DNA of 64,000 nt, taken from Cloeon dipterum. Taxonomy: Eukaryota; Arthropoda; Insecta; Ephemeroptera; Baetidae. Positions 1 through 13,500 of the stretch are shown piece after piece. The notes under the pieces were generated by a model. The model did not search any database, had not been told where the DNA came from, and saw nothing but the letters and a program-made list of their open reading frames with translations. The stretch is from positions 14,870,501 to 14,934,500 of the forward strand of contig NC_088787.1 of the NCBI RefSeq assembly GCF_949628265.1, written 5' to 3'. The translations under genes and the position numbers were made by a program. Every line of letters starts with the position of its first letter. Positions within the stretch are counted from its first letter, which is position 1.

Positions 1-1507
1 ATTCGCGAAACGCGCAATCAGCATAAATTTGTATTTCCTGGAACAGATGCTACCCTCGAGCGCTGTTTCTGTCGTGGTGTTACGTGGAAATTTGCACCTC
101 CGAAACATCTTGCAATTCGCACATGATTTTTTTTAGAAAAACATTATCACGCACAAGGACAATATTTTATGGCCAGAAAATTAGCGATTGGCAAGAATTA
201 ATAGTTTAGAGGGCTGCGTATATAGTTTTTCAACTATTTTTTAAGTTCGAATAAGTAATCATGGAGTTCAAAGCAACTAATTAAATAAACAAATTTGGCC
301 TTTGCGGTAAAATCGTATCTTTAATTTTGCTCCATTTAAATCAAATTATGGTTTTTTTTAGGACAAGGAAAAATGTCGGCAGAAAGAAATTGTTTGCTTT
401 GAAAATAGTAAAAACGTCTAGACAATAATTCAAATTGTGCCCAAGTTTGTTGTAATAAAAATTGCATAATTTTTTATCTAAGAATTCCGGTAGCTTTTCA
501 CATTTCTTGGAACAATTTTTTAATATTGATTTGAAAGTCAACCAGTTTCGGCTTCTACCCGAAGCCCTGTTCGCTAAATTATTTTGCAAGTTCCTTAAGA
601 TATTTATGCTTGGTCGTCCCAGCTCTCATTTTCGCTCCCTTGTGCGCCAGTATTAACCACGCCAGCGCACTATCGGAATTAGCTGGAATTTGAGGCACAA
701 GAATTCTCTCGTCTCGCTAGCTAGGGAGGTTCAATGCTCTCGGGACATTTAATTAAATATTGAACAATGATTGCGAGTTTTTCTTGGCAGAGAATACCGT
801 GGCACAAAGAATTATTTGAAGCTTATTGACGTAAGTTGGAGTAAAAACTCGAGTAGTTCTATAAATAAATATATTTTATTTCAAGGAATATGTCTCAAAG
901 AGTCAACCCGCTGCGACATACAAAACACTTGATGCGAAGCTTGAAGGTTGCGTATTTATAATGAAAAATAATATGTTTCTTTTCCTTTGAGTTTGAGAAG
1001 CGTATAAAATTTAATAACAGAATTTATCTATACATTCCAAGCTTGACTATAAAACCAAAAGCGCTGTCTTCAACTTTATCGTTCATCATTACCCACGAAA
1101 GCGCAGCCAAGCCAATTTTCAGATTATCGAAGTTCACGAGCGTCTCGAGTCTGGTGCCACCACACTGCAGCCACACTATCTACAATAACTTTCGGATGGC
1201 GTTGCTTCGCGAAATGCCGCGCATTCCAGGTTAAAAATGCTGTAGAGATATTTTTGGCTGCAACAAACGAGTGAGGCGCCCTTCGGTATCAAAATGGCAC
1301 GGAAAACCTTTGTCGCAGCTGGGAGAAAACATCCTCTTCTCTTGTAAATATTAAACAACGTGGCTGTACACAGCGGCAAGTAATTAACTTTTGTGGCAAT
1401 ATGTTACCCGAGCAAGCAAGGTTATCGTTGCGAACGTGAGACTGTAGTGTAGAGGTTATCAAAGGCTAGGCCAAGTGTGCAAAGCACCGCAAAAAGAGAA
1501 ATTAAAC
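1..1507. other. Intronic sequence of the arrestin gene, no exon recognised
   Basis: This lies downstream of the last visible arrestin exon, whose donor is CAG|GTTTAA. No reading frame here resembles the missing arrestin C-domain strands, and the short open frames lack splice support. It is most simply the next intron, running off the left edge. Confidence 0.5.
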
Positions 1508-4500
1508 CTGCACTAGGTTCGCCACAGTGGACGTGACAGGGTTGATGCTCATGTTGGCGATTTCTGCGCTGATGTGGATCGTCTCGCCGGGCACATACCC
1601 CCTACGAGAGACGCTGGCCTCGACGACCACCGTTCCTCGGCTGCAGCAAAAGAAACATTGGTTGCTACTCTTTTGGCCTCCAGCTGAGCTCTGAAATCAC
1701 GTACAAACACTGATTCAATTAATCTTGCTGCCATTTGCTGCTGCTGATGAGTTTCATCTCGGGTGCACAAGGGACTAATGCGACATCGTACAAATCAAAA
1801 CTTTTCCTCTTTCCGACCAAAGTTTGAGTCGACCATTCATCTTACAAAAATCGTTTTTATTTTTGTTTGTACAAATTCAGTAAAGGTATACTGACTCTAA
1901 AAACTATTTCATTCTCTTATTTAAATATCTTGTAATATCATCAAGTATTCAAAGGTACGTTTCCCTGCTGACGACATGTAGGATTAGGAATGCTACTGGT
2001 ACTAAAGGGCCACGTGTGTCGCTGTTGCAACACGAGAGGGATTCAATTTCACTCTGCGGATTTGCTGTCAAATTAATTTACGGCCACTGCTTCTTGAGAT
2101 GAGAATGGGCCTAAAGCCGAAATTACCTCTGCTTTCGACTCAAGGTTAACGTCGGCATTGGCGGAAACACTGAAGTACGATTTTCTTTTTACACTAGGCA
2201 ACCAAGGCCGCTCGAGGGAAGCTTCGCAAAAATAGCGCACGTAACCGAATCGGCCATGGAACGACGTTGGCAGCTTTGTTGGCAAGGTGTATTGGAACGG
2301 GAAGGCGTGAACTCCGGGCCACAAACTCTCCTTTGCACCTGAAAGCGCAACAAAAAGGAAGTATGTGAATTAGAATTCGGGAGCTTTGTTGTGAGTATGA
2401 TTAAATTCTGATATTTTTAAATCACAAAATGCTCATTGATTCTTAATCAGACAAATATTTTCAATCAAAATCCAATTGATTTTTGACCATTAAAAATTTC
2501 AAATTATTTTTTTCATTTTGAAATTTTTGGAAGTTGTTCTCACAAGCTATATTTGCTTTATCTGGTGCCTGATGGCAGATTATGTGTACCAGTACAAAAT
2601 AAAATATTTCAACGAGATTGGTTTCAAAGTCTGAGTGGTTCACAAACACCCCCGCAGAAGTTCAAAGGTTAATTGGCATACGAGGGTGCCGATGACCGGA
2701 ATGGAGCTCTGGAGTGTGAATGTTAGTGACGCACTGCAAAACAAGCTGTTAGCAATGTGTAAGGGTGCATTTCAAAACGGATTTATAGATTCTAAGCATT
2801 AGGTTTATCCGAAAATGTTTCATATTATAAAAAATATACTTACTACTGTATTTGTGTCCGAACACATAAAACTTATGCTCAAAGTATTTTTCAGACGATT
2901 TGAAGGAGCCTTGTTGTTGCTTGGCTTTCAAAGCTGAAATTTTGTTCTTTGTACCGGTGCTCTGCGGGGCCAAATTGCTAGGAGTGGGGGGCTCCACCAA
3001 AATTGATCCGTTGCCATTGATTTGGGCTGGCGGCTGTTCACTCGCAGGAGTGGCGAACGATATTTTGCCCGCTCCGTCGCCCCCTTCAACTACCGCAGAC
3101 GGTCTCCTGTGAAAATACGGCATCATGTATCTAGAGCGTACACTCAATTGCAGCTCGACCGATTGGGGAGCAATAATATCGTGGTGCGCGGAAGTTTAAT
3201 CTTAAGGGCAAAGGTGTGTGGTGCAGGAAGTTATTTGATTAAATATAGCTACGTCAAATGTGATTATGATTTTGTAGAAATAGCGGCGATTAGGTATTGA
3301 TTAAGTTTCAAAATTATAAACTAGTTTTGCTCTTGCAATAATATTAAAATTAAATCATTTTTAAATTGAACAATTTATAAACTGCTCTGCCTGCTCTGAA
3401 ATGCTAATTCAAGTTGAATTACTTCGCATTAAATTTTCAAGGATCGTCTTCCTTTCTTACCGTTTCTAATGTTTAGCGGAAATTTACCTAAATAAGGAAG
3501 AGCATGCAAAATCTAGGTCATAGCTAAAGTGAAGAGCAAAACTGCTAGTTTGCGTGGTATACAAGTAAGTCCATTGTTACCAGGGTACAGAATGAACAGA
3601 TTGAAATACGCCTGGCTAGCGACGTAGAAACTAAATTCTTCATGCAAATGAGCTCACATGTATACACAAATTATACTCGTACCAGAAAAATAATACAATA
3701 TTTAATATGAAACCCAAACCCACAGGAAAGTTAAATTGATAATGAAGAATTAAATCAAGCAGGATGAGCAATTTAACAAATTGGCATCATCACTTATAAC
3801 AAAAAATACATATTATTAATTAAATTAATCTAAAATAACACTTTTTAAAAACAAAATAGAGCATCAACGAATATAAAAATTCGATAAGGGTTAGGGTGAA
3901 TCTGCAGATAACTGAAATCGCTTGGTTGGCGTTTAGATGTTCTCCTTTTCCTCCTAGGAGATGCAAGGGATGATGAAAGACAGAGAGAACTCGTTGCCGC
4001 GGCGCCCTTTCCTATTTTCTACCATCCCACGCATTAATGTACGCAGGCGATTTAAAGCGGAAGGGTCGGTCAGAGCAGCGGCACACGCTACTCACACTTT
4101 ATTTTTCGAGAGGAATGCTTTTTTCAACTGCACGATCCGTCGCATGTCCCACTGAGGCGGCTCTTCTGGAGGCACGTAAACGTAAGCTTCGCCAACGAAT
4201 CGGACGATTATGCCTGCAACGCAAAAGTCGATCTGTGAGATTTTTAATGCATTTTCCTGTTGTAAAAGTGATTGGCTAAAGGGCGAAATGGTGTTGTGCA
4301 TTCAAAGAAGGCTTATTCAGCAGCGATCTCTGCAAGTTGGCTTTGATTCTATTGGCGCTTCATAATTTCAAGTGACAGGCCAATTGCAACCAGGCTTTGA
4401 GAGGCAAAATGTAATTTTGCTGGCAGACTCGTTGCTGCGAGCGCAGCAGAACCTCGTTGAAGATACTATAAAACCTCGTCTTGGCAGCGACGGGAAAATG

Positions 4501-7500
4501 ATCAAGAAAGAGTGAAGATTCAAAGTCACTGTGACACTGATAAAAAGCTAAGTGCGGGATTTTATTCAAAAATATTTCATTTTTTTACCGAAAAAGCTTT
4601 ATTTTTCAAACTAGAGTTTCTAGTATTTTAAATAATTGCTCCTTTTTGTAATTACAGCATTATTTTTTTTTAATTTTCTTGCAATTGTACGTATAAATTT
4701 CCCACATCTATGTTGCAGTATAAAGATTTCATACAACAGATTCCTTTGGTTTTGAGTTTACTTCCATACCGTGCTCATTAAATGGAACACGATGTCTCAA
4801 CATCCCAGAAAAAAATCAAACATTGACTCTTCGGTATTGAATTATGAAGTTAAGGTTGGAGAGGCGAATGGCTCTCATCAATATATATGCCCCGTCGTGA
4901 TATATCTAGACCAGAGAGAAGCCATCAAACTTTTTTCTCGCAAACCATATTTCAAATGACATGCCAAATGCATTTTGCCAGTTACCCGAGGCATTAAAGC
5001 ACGAGTTTCATCAGGTTATCGATTCACTCCGTTGCTCGTTGACTCTTCCCGCAGAATTTCCATCATTCGGTTTTTCATCAACAACCAATTCTATTTCAAC
5101 AAAAATTACCTCCAAAAATTGCAATAATGTTTCTTTCTAGACTTTCCTTCTCTTTTAATTGAAAAACTAAAAAACACACATTTCTACAAGCTCCTATTAT
5201 TGGTCCAAATTTCCTCGAACGTCAAAAACATAAACAATACATCATCCCATTCTTAGAACAAGAGAGTTCACTGTGGAGGCGGTTTTCCTTTCATGTAGCT
5301 GAAAGCCGATTTGAATTGCTGAATAAATTATTCAGCAGCCGTCGCGCAGACAAACTACAGAGTAAAACTGCGAAAATTGCAAATGAACACCCAGTGGTGA
5401 ATTCCCAGAGAAGTTAAACTGAAACCCACAAACAAGTGGCAAGGCAAAATCGGGTACAGATTTCCATACTAGATTGCCTCTGCAGCCTCTCTGAACTTGG
5501 CATAATATGTGACGTGTGAAAACAATTTATGCATACTAATATATAGAACGAGACTTTCTGAATTGTTTAGTTTAGCTGGATTAAACTTTGGAGGAGATAA
5601 CGTCATCCCCTTGTCAAGTTACAAATTCATATGTGCAATCTGCTACTTTTCTAGAGACCTGTTATAACGTACGGATGATTGCTTCACTTGCTATTAAAAT
5701 ATTTTGCACTATCTGAAGTAATTATGAATGATAATGCATCAGTAGCTTTTTTAGTCGCTTCTTATTTCAGAATAGACAGATAACTTGTGTCAGGAGTCCT
5801 CATCTGCGCAGATAAATATAATTAATATTTTCTATCAACCGAAACACTTGTTTCTCATAATGGATTGCTTCCTACGAGGGTTTTGTGCCCGATATATAAG
5901 TCATTTAAATTATATCGCGATGTCCATAAATCATTGCAGATAAGTGTTTATCGGAAAAAGTGCACCAGCCTCTCCAGGTGTTCACTCCAACTAGTTCAAA
6001 CACCTCTATCGTTGCCGAGGAGGGTGCAAAAGGAGGATATTGAAAATCCATTCGCAGAGCAAATATTTGAACGCGGCAATATAAATCACACTAGTCTTGG
6101 TTCTGTGAAAGTGGAGCGTTGCAGGGGGTAAGGTGGAAATTTTCTGCTCCGCAAACAACACGTAGTTCGACCCAAAAAGCTTCACGAAGGAAAATGAACA
6201 ACCCTTATGGGTTGTTGTTCCGACTGCAATTATAGTGAAGCGCGCATTCCGTTGAAATGACGCACTTTAATGGGGGTGCATGCAGGTATGGCAAGAAATC
6301 CCAGAGGCCCCTTAAACTTTCTCATTCGTCTTCCGGGGAAAATACGTGGAACGCACGCAAGAGTTTAGAGCTACCACCACACATGTTATACTTTTAATCG
6401 CTCCATTTTAATAGTTCCCCTACATTAAATATGCATGCTCCGCTTAACTAGCAAACTTAGGAACTTGATTGCGTTCGTTAAGGAAACTTCCCTAAAGAGA
6501 TGCAGCCTAGTTTTTGTAGTTTTCAATTTTATTTGCGTGCGAAGTACTTAATAGATTTAATTCCAATATAATAATATCAAAAACTTATCTATGAATAACT
6601 TATTTTTATTACAGCCTTTAAAAGGGAACTCTATATGTATAGCCAGTTAATATCTTCGAATTCCGAGGGTGGAAAGCATTTTGTCATTTTTACCTCTTGC
6701 TGTTTTAGACAAAATTAAATTTGGGATGATTTTTTCTTTAAGTTAAATTAAGAACTATGTATCGTAAAAATATGAGGGTCTATTTGAAGGATCAGGTGGT
6801 GCTCGGTGCACCCGGTACGCGTCTCTCGACATTTTATCTGACATGAAATATATATAGCATGCGAAAAATATCAAAAACCTAATAAAATGTCACATTCGTG
6901 TTTGTTACTGTTTATTGCAAAAGTCCATTTAACCAACTTTGGCATGAAATTTGAAAACGTGCATTCGTTGGGATTTCCGCTACGCATATGTACTGTTGAT
7001 GGTAAACGCAATTTATGTTTTGAAATTGTGATATTAAAAATTTATTACACCGTTTTTCCGAGTGGAAATGGCAAACCCCTGCTTAAGCCATATGTGGACT
7101 AATATAATCACGAACAAATAACATATCGGACACGAGGAATTAGTAAAATACTGTGAAGAGTCACACCGTCACCCCTGAATGAATTCTTTGATTTGAATCA
7201 ATTGTAAGACGATTTTCCAGTGAAGTTGACACTAAAAAGGTGCGAACTAGCAAGCAGTGAGTCGCAGAGAAAATTTTCTCATTTTTCAATTTTTGTGCAA
7301 AATAAATAATATTTAATGTTCACATGTGGTGTTTAAATTTTAATTTTTTTTTGGGCTCTGTGTGAAGTAAGGTATTTTAGTACAAAAATTGAATATTCAA
7401 GTAAACATTTTAATGAATTTATTCTTGTGAAAGATGATGAATACGAAATTTAAAATGACGAATTCCCTCTGAATGAGCACTACACGAACTCACACCCAGC

Positions 7501-10500
7501 TTTAAGAAACCCTAAAAGTTTAGCCCATTTTTCCGCCTGAAAAAATAGCATATTATTCAGGGGTTATACTGTTTACGTACTGTAGGGGTTATTCTTCGTA
7601 ATTATCAATAAAAATAAAATATTAATAATAATTAATTTCGTCAAATTAACACATCCAATTTTATAATATTTGGTCAAGGACTAAAACAATAAAAATTCAC
7701 AAGTGCCACTGGCTTGTTGTTTTTAATATTAAATCACATGTGCTATTGCATACAACAATCTACACTACTTGCCCTTCACAGTCAAGCATTCCGCCAGCTG
7801 AACCCTCACTTCGCCGCTCACCACATCACCAGAAAAAAAGGTTTGCCTGGGCCGGTCGAGTTGCACGTCAAATCGTATTATCTCTGGTATTGGTTTTCCA
7901 TTTGCAAACTGTGAACATAAAAAGAACCCAAGTTGATTGTGCATCAATATATAGAAACTTAGTTAAAGTGCTCGTCGCTTTTGGTTCAAATATTTATAAT
8001 TAGCTATATTAATCGAATCCACGACTGGGCGGATTTTTAAATATATTTCCGTTTTTATCGATCAGTACTTTTGACAAGCTTTGCTGCGTCGTGAGAGAAA
8101 GGACCAACACTGCTGGCAAACAATGATGACAGACGGAGTCAAGTGAATCAAATAACGATATCGCATTAATATCACGCTGCAATCTCCCATGCGAGGGGAA
8201 AAACTGTGCCGTGGAACAATGAGAACAGAGTCCTTCGGCGCATGTGGCATAAATACACATGTGCCACGGTGATTCATTGCACACACGACACGAATCGAAC
8301 GTTCTACGGACATTTGTATGATGCGTCAAAGGCTATTGAGGGATGAGGCACGGTTTGCAATTGTTCGTGCAGTTTTCTAGGCTATTAATAGAGTAGGTCG
8401 GCTTAATTCGATTGTGAAGTCTCGTTGATAATTTAATTTGCAAACTCTAGTTGCTTCACTACAGGGAAAAAACATGTTCCAGTTCATCATTACATCAGCC
8501 AACGGTCGAAGTGCCTGATGAAAATTGTATTTCAGTCAGTGGAAAAAATTGAATAATTATGAAATCGTTCTCGTGTGCGCTTTTGTGCTTCATTAGCAAT
8601 TTTTGCACGCTCTACTTGATTATGATGTTACGAGGGGAACTTTATCACAATTTTATATTAATCATTTTTCAATCAAAAAGGCAAACATTTTACATGAGAG
8701 ACCATCATATTTGAAAGTAGAGACCGGAGCTATACGCTGTTTCCATCACACGCAATGCATTTATAGTCATAGTAGTTAAACTCGTATATATTTTAATTGG
8801 TATTCATCCAAAGTCAACGATCAAAGAACAGAAGAGCCTTCAAATAAGATTTTGCTATCTTCTGATCTCGATTAATTGCAATCATATGTTGCATAGCTGG
8901 GGGGTTTATCTGGTAGAGAAGCGATGGGTTAATACAGCATCAAAATTTTTATAAAAGCGTGCTTTTTAGGAAATACGTCGATATTTTTAATAGACGGAAA
9001 TTCAACATCTAAAAAAAATGGCAAAGAGCATAATGACTATGATATTCCTCAGTTGACGAAATATCGATTTAACAAAAAATATGCATATTAATTCCTTGCT
9101 TATTTATTTTACAGATAGAAAATTACTACACTATAGCTTAGAATTGCACGTGGACACAGAAAATCGTGATTTGTTAAACTCATAGCCATTGCGTTTGAAA
9201 AATATAAGGCCAAAATCCTCCCTAAAGATTAAAAAGGTATTCAATTATGACCAGAAAAATTAAAACCATCCTGTCAACTCGTATTGTTAAGGCACTCCTT
9301 TTAGTGTAAAGGCAATGGGAGATATTTGAGCATTTCAAAGATACGTATATTCTGGCTTCACAATGCCAGAGATGACAAAAGTTGTTAATTAAGGGAGTTG
9401 GAATGCTCAAATAGCTCAACAGGCTGGTAGGCGCCATACGTCGACTCGCCACTAGCTGGTTTTCGTACCTTTCCAGCGGCTTTAGGGACACAATGTCTAT
9501 ATAGCGTTTCAATGAAAGATCTCGGTGCGGGGAGTCGAAAAGATGGCCGCATTGGGCCCAAGCTCCTCTGCGGCCACTCAGGCACCATGTTATCCGCTCA
9601 GCGGTGTTATTGGAACTTAGTAATCTTGTAGCCCACGGGAAGTGCTGGGCAGAGGCAAAAAAATGCCAGGTTTAAACCTTTTCTTTCAGAGATAGCAGTT
9701 CGTTTTTTCTATTATATATTTTTATATTTAGGATGAATTATTTTTACACACTAATTCAAAACTCAAAGGTTATTAGCACAAATAATTGAAGAGATTGGCT
9801 CGCATTGTTAAGGCACTCTCAGGAGTGTCAAAGCAATGAGAGGTATTTGAGCAGTTGGGAGATCTAATACTGGCTACCCAATGTCAGAAATGGCAAAAAG
9901 TGGTTAGTTTAGTGACTCGAATTGCTCAAATTGCTCAACGGGCTGGGAGGCGACTCGCTACTTGCTGGTTTGCACCTTTCCAGCATGCGTGATTTGGCTT
10001 CACGGGACGAATGTCTAGCGTTTCAATGCAGTCCTCGGTGCGGAGGCAAGTGGCCCTTGAGTGGGCTGGGTCCCTGTGCGGTCTGGTGCGCCCATGTTAT
10101 CCGTTCGCGGTGTTATTGGGACCCGGGTTTCAGCATTCGTGCTAGTGCAGTGCGCGCCCTTCCCGGTCCTCCGGTCCTCGGACAGGGATAAAAAGAGCAA
10201 AAAAAAAAGATGCTGACATTATCTCACATCCCGAGTCAATCCATTGCTTTTAAGCTATGTGATTAAAGCAGCTTATATATATATTGATGGCAAGTCGGTA
10301 CTTATACAGCAATGTTCTCACGCAACCACAGTGCTATGTTAATCAATTAAAGGGCTTTATGTTGGTGCCAATTAGGGTGAGAACTGAGGAGGTATGTGAG
10401 CTTACGCATAAGCTGTGGAGGGTAAAGATTTAATCAGGGTCACTAGCCAAGGAGAGAGCATCCAGTGCATAGTTCCGTCATCTCTGGGGTTAGCGCGCTT

Positions 10501-13500
10501 GTTCGCGCAAACGCACGCTTGAGGCTATTTCGCGCACCAGAGCGTATATATATCAAAAGCCGTCAGAGAACAACCGAGAGCAAAGGCAGCCAAAGGGTCA
10601 CTTCATTGACAGACCGAATACACGACAGCGTATTGCCCAAGAAAGTCACCATTGCTAGATGTACTCAACTAAATCTTTTCTAAAAGAGAATGTACTGACG
10701 CATCCCGTGTTTTGATTAGATTTAATTAGGCTTAGCGGGTACTGCTACAGGGCGCGCTCCCCTTTGGTTGGAATATTTGACCTTATTATACGCCACTCTG
10801 GCTCATCGCCCCAGGCCGTAACACTAGCGCATGGTTGATATTTAGGTCCCAATCCCATAACATTAATAAACAAAGTTCATTAAAATAAGCTAAATCATTA
10901 ACGCTTGTTTATATTCGCCTTTTATTTTGCCTCTCTTAATCATATTATTTGCAGAATTTCTAGCTTTGCAGAAGCAGGTGAGGCGTAAGACGCAAGTTTC
11001 CCAACGATTTTAGGTCAAATATATGGTCTACAAATTGATGTACAAACAGTTGTACTCACGCGATACGTCTACGTTCCACATTTGAAATTTGCTCATGCAT
11101 TCCGTCAAGGCGCAGGAAAATACATAATGTATTTGATGAAACATTTCAAAAATCAATTTCCCCCGACAAAACGTATTGTCTCACCGCTGCTATTATTTCA
11201 CATTGAAAGGATTTATATATTATTATAGATCATGGCATGTTCGCTAGCCCTGGTTTTTTGTGTCCATCTATCGCATTCGATGGCTTTCTATGTGCAAAAA
11301 TGCTTTTTTCGTGTAGTGTATGGAAATGATATATTATGTGAGTCAAAAAAGACACTGAAGCAAAACGCCAAGGGAACAAAGCTCTCGCTTCCTTCCTCAC
11401 GAGAAACGTGCCGATACGAACACGTGTGTACTGTAGATATAGAGCGAAAAGATGTTTGCGTGACTGCACTCGAAAGAGACGTCTTCATTACTTTTTTTAC
11501 AGCGCATATCCCTAATCCATAATGTGGGTGAGCAGCATGCTATTGTCAAAGCAAGTCAGATAAGATGCATGGCTCTTGGATGAAAATGCTTTGGTGTCAG
11601 TGCACTGATAAAAATGCTGTCCATGCTCTCAAAATAGGACGAATACGTGCGTGCTCTCGAATGAAATGTAAAAATGATGAATGGCGTTTCCTCTGCAACT
11701 CATTTAAATTTTGCCACACCCCGCGCGTGTTAATTTTATCTGGCACCGGGCAAATGCACTAAAGTTTTGTGTTTCAATGTGAGTAGAAAATATAAAGCCT
11801 GCCACCCAAGCAACATGCTAAAGTAATTTGCGACGTCAGGCAATGAAATTTTTTAACACGGATGCAATAAATAAATTTACAAACGACTTGAGCTTTTGAC
11901 TTTATTACAACAACACAAAAATCGGTGCGGAATTTTTGGGGTCAAATGTGAATGGTATCATACAAGCATGGTTATATAATTAATACAAATATTTTCAGGC
12001 ATTTATTTTTGTTCTCCTGCTCCTAAAATTTTTGTTAGCCAGCATTTTCATCAAAAAAAGACAAATATGTGACCTTGCTATTGTCAAAGAAACTGCTTTG
12101 GATTGAAGCAGTGAAAACAAGCGGTATGTATGTCATTGACACGCGTGTTAAAAACAACTCAAGTTTTTTTTTGTCGGAGCAATAAAATGTTCCGTGTAAT
12201 GCTAGTGTAATTTTAACCAACGATCGATGGATGCGTGTTGTTCATCAAAAGTCACAAAAAGGAGAAACGTTTTGAAGGATGTTTTCAAAATATGCGCTCT
12301 ATTATTGTTAACTATTATTTTATAATCAAACAGATATATTGTTAGTAAAATGTGCTGCACGATTTAAAGCTTTTCTTAAATGAAAAACAATTAACACGAT
12401 GAGGATATTTTTAGGTATTTATTAAGGAAAATGGGAGTGTGAATTCGGAAATCGGAAACCGAAACCCGAATCAAAATCCTTAATGCAACAGTACTTCTCT
12501 TCCTTCTTTTTTTTTTAATTTTTCCTTTTTGTAATAATGGCTAGCGTGAGTTCACCGTTCTTTGTGTATAGATAGAATAACTGATAAAAATCGCTTGAAT
12601 TTTAACATCCCCCGACAGAGATTTTATTTTAAAGCAACTCATAATTTTATTGTGAGCATAATCTCAAGGAACATTTAGCAACAAAATTTAATAAGGTAAA
12701 TTCCTTTTCAACGGTTGGCTACTCTCGGCTTTGTAATGAAATACCCCCAGAGCGCTTTCCTAATGAAAAATTCAATTTGAACTTCTGGCGAAGATAGGTG
12801 TTAAGAGGAAGAAAAGGTCGTTAAGTCGTCCTTCTTAAATGAAACTTGCTACGCACCCCGTGCGCCCTGTTTAATTTTGTACAATGACATTCTCAACTTC
12901 ATTTTTTAAAGGAAAGTTTCTTCGCTATGCAAACATGTCTACACTTATGTTGAAACCATTTCAATTAAATTTAAATAGAAACATATTCATTACATCAGGG
13001 ATTATTACTCTTAAGTTAAAATAATCATGGAATTTAAATTACCTATTTAACAGTCTAAATATAACTAAATAGTCTTTAATAAAATTGTTCAAACTACACT
13101 TTTCCTTTCAGTGATTGATTGAGACATTGTGTGGAAAAGTAATTTGACGTGGATGGAGTTTCGGACGAGACAGATGTTGGGTGACTCATTTTAAATCTAA
13201 AGAGATACTGGATGGACAACGTATAATAATTCCAATTTAAATTTTCATGAGGTGCACTGTATTCAATGCACGCGATTAGTTATGTTTAGACGTCTTCTGG
13301 GAAAGCAGCACCTGTATTTGGTATGAGGAATAACACTGATGATGTTTCATAAATTTAGAGCGTTTGGTGAAAGAAGATTACTGATCGCCTCATATTTTCA
13401 TAGCTTCATTTAAGTTGCTGCTTGCTTTTCAAACGAGGCGAACAAGCATAAATAAAACAGCCAAGCTTTTTCTATTCGCGGTATTTTATGTGAAACTCAG

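Noticed and set aside
1176-1379. Minus-strand frame as the next arrestin exon
   Set aside because: Its translation has none of the expected arrestin C-domain strands, and splice sites do not fit.
5865-6131. 88-codon plus-strand frame in the arrestin intron
   Set aside because: No domain, no splice context and no composition bias; it is probably chance.
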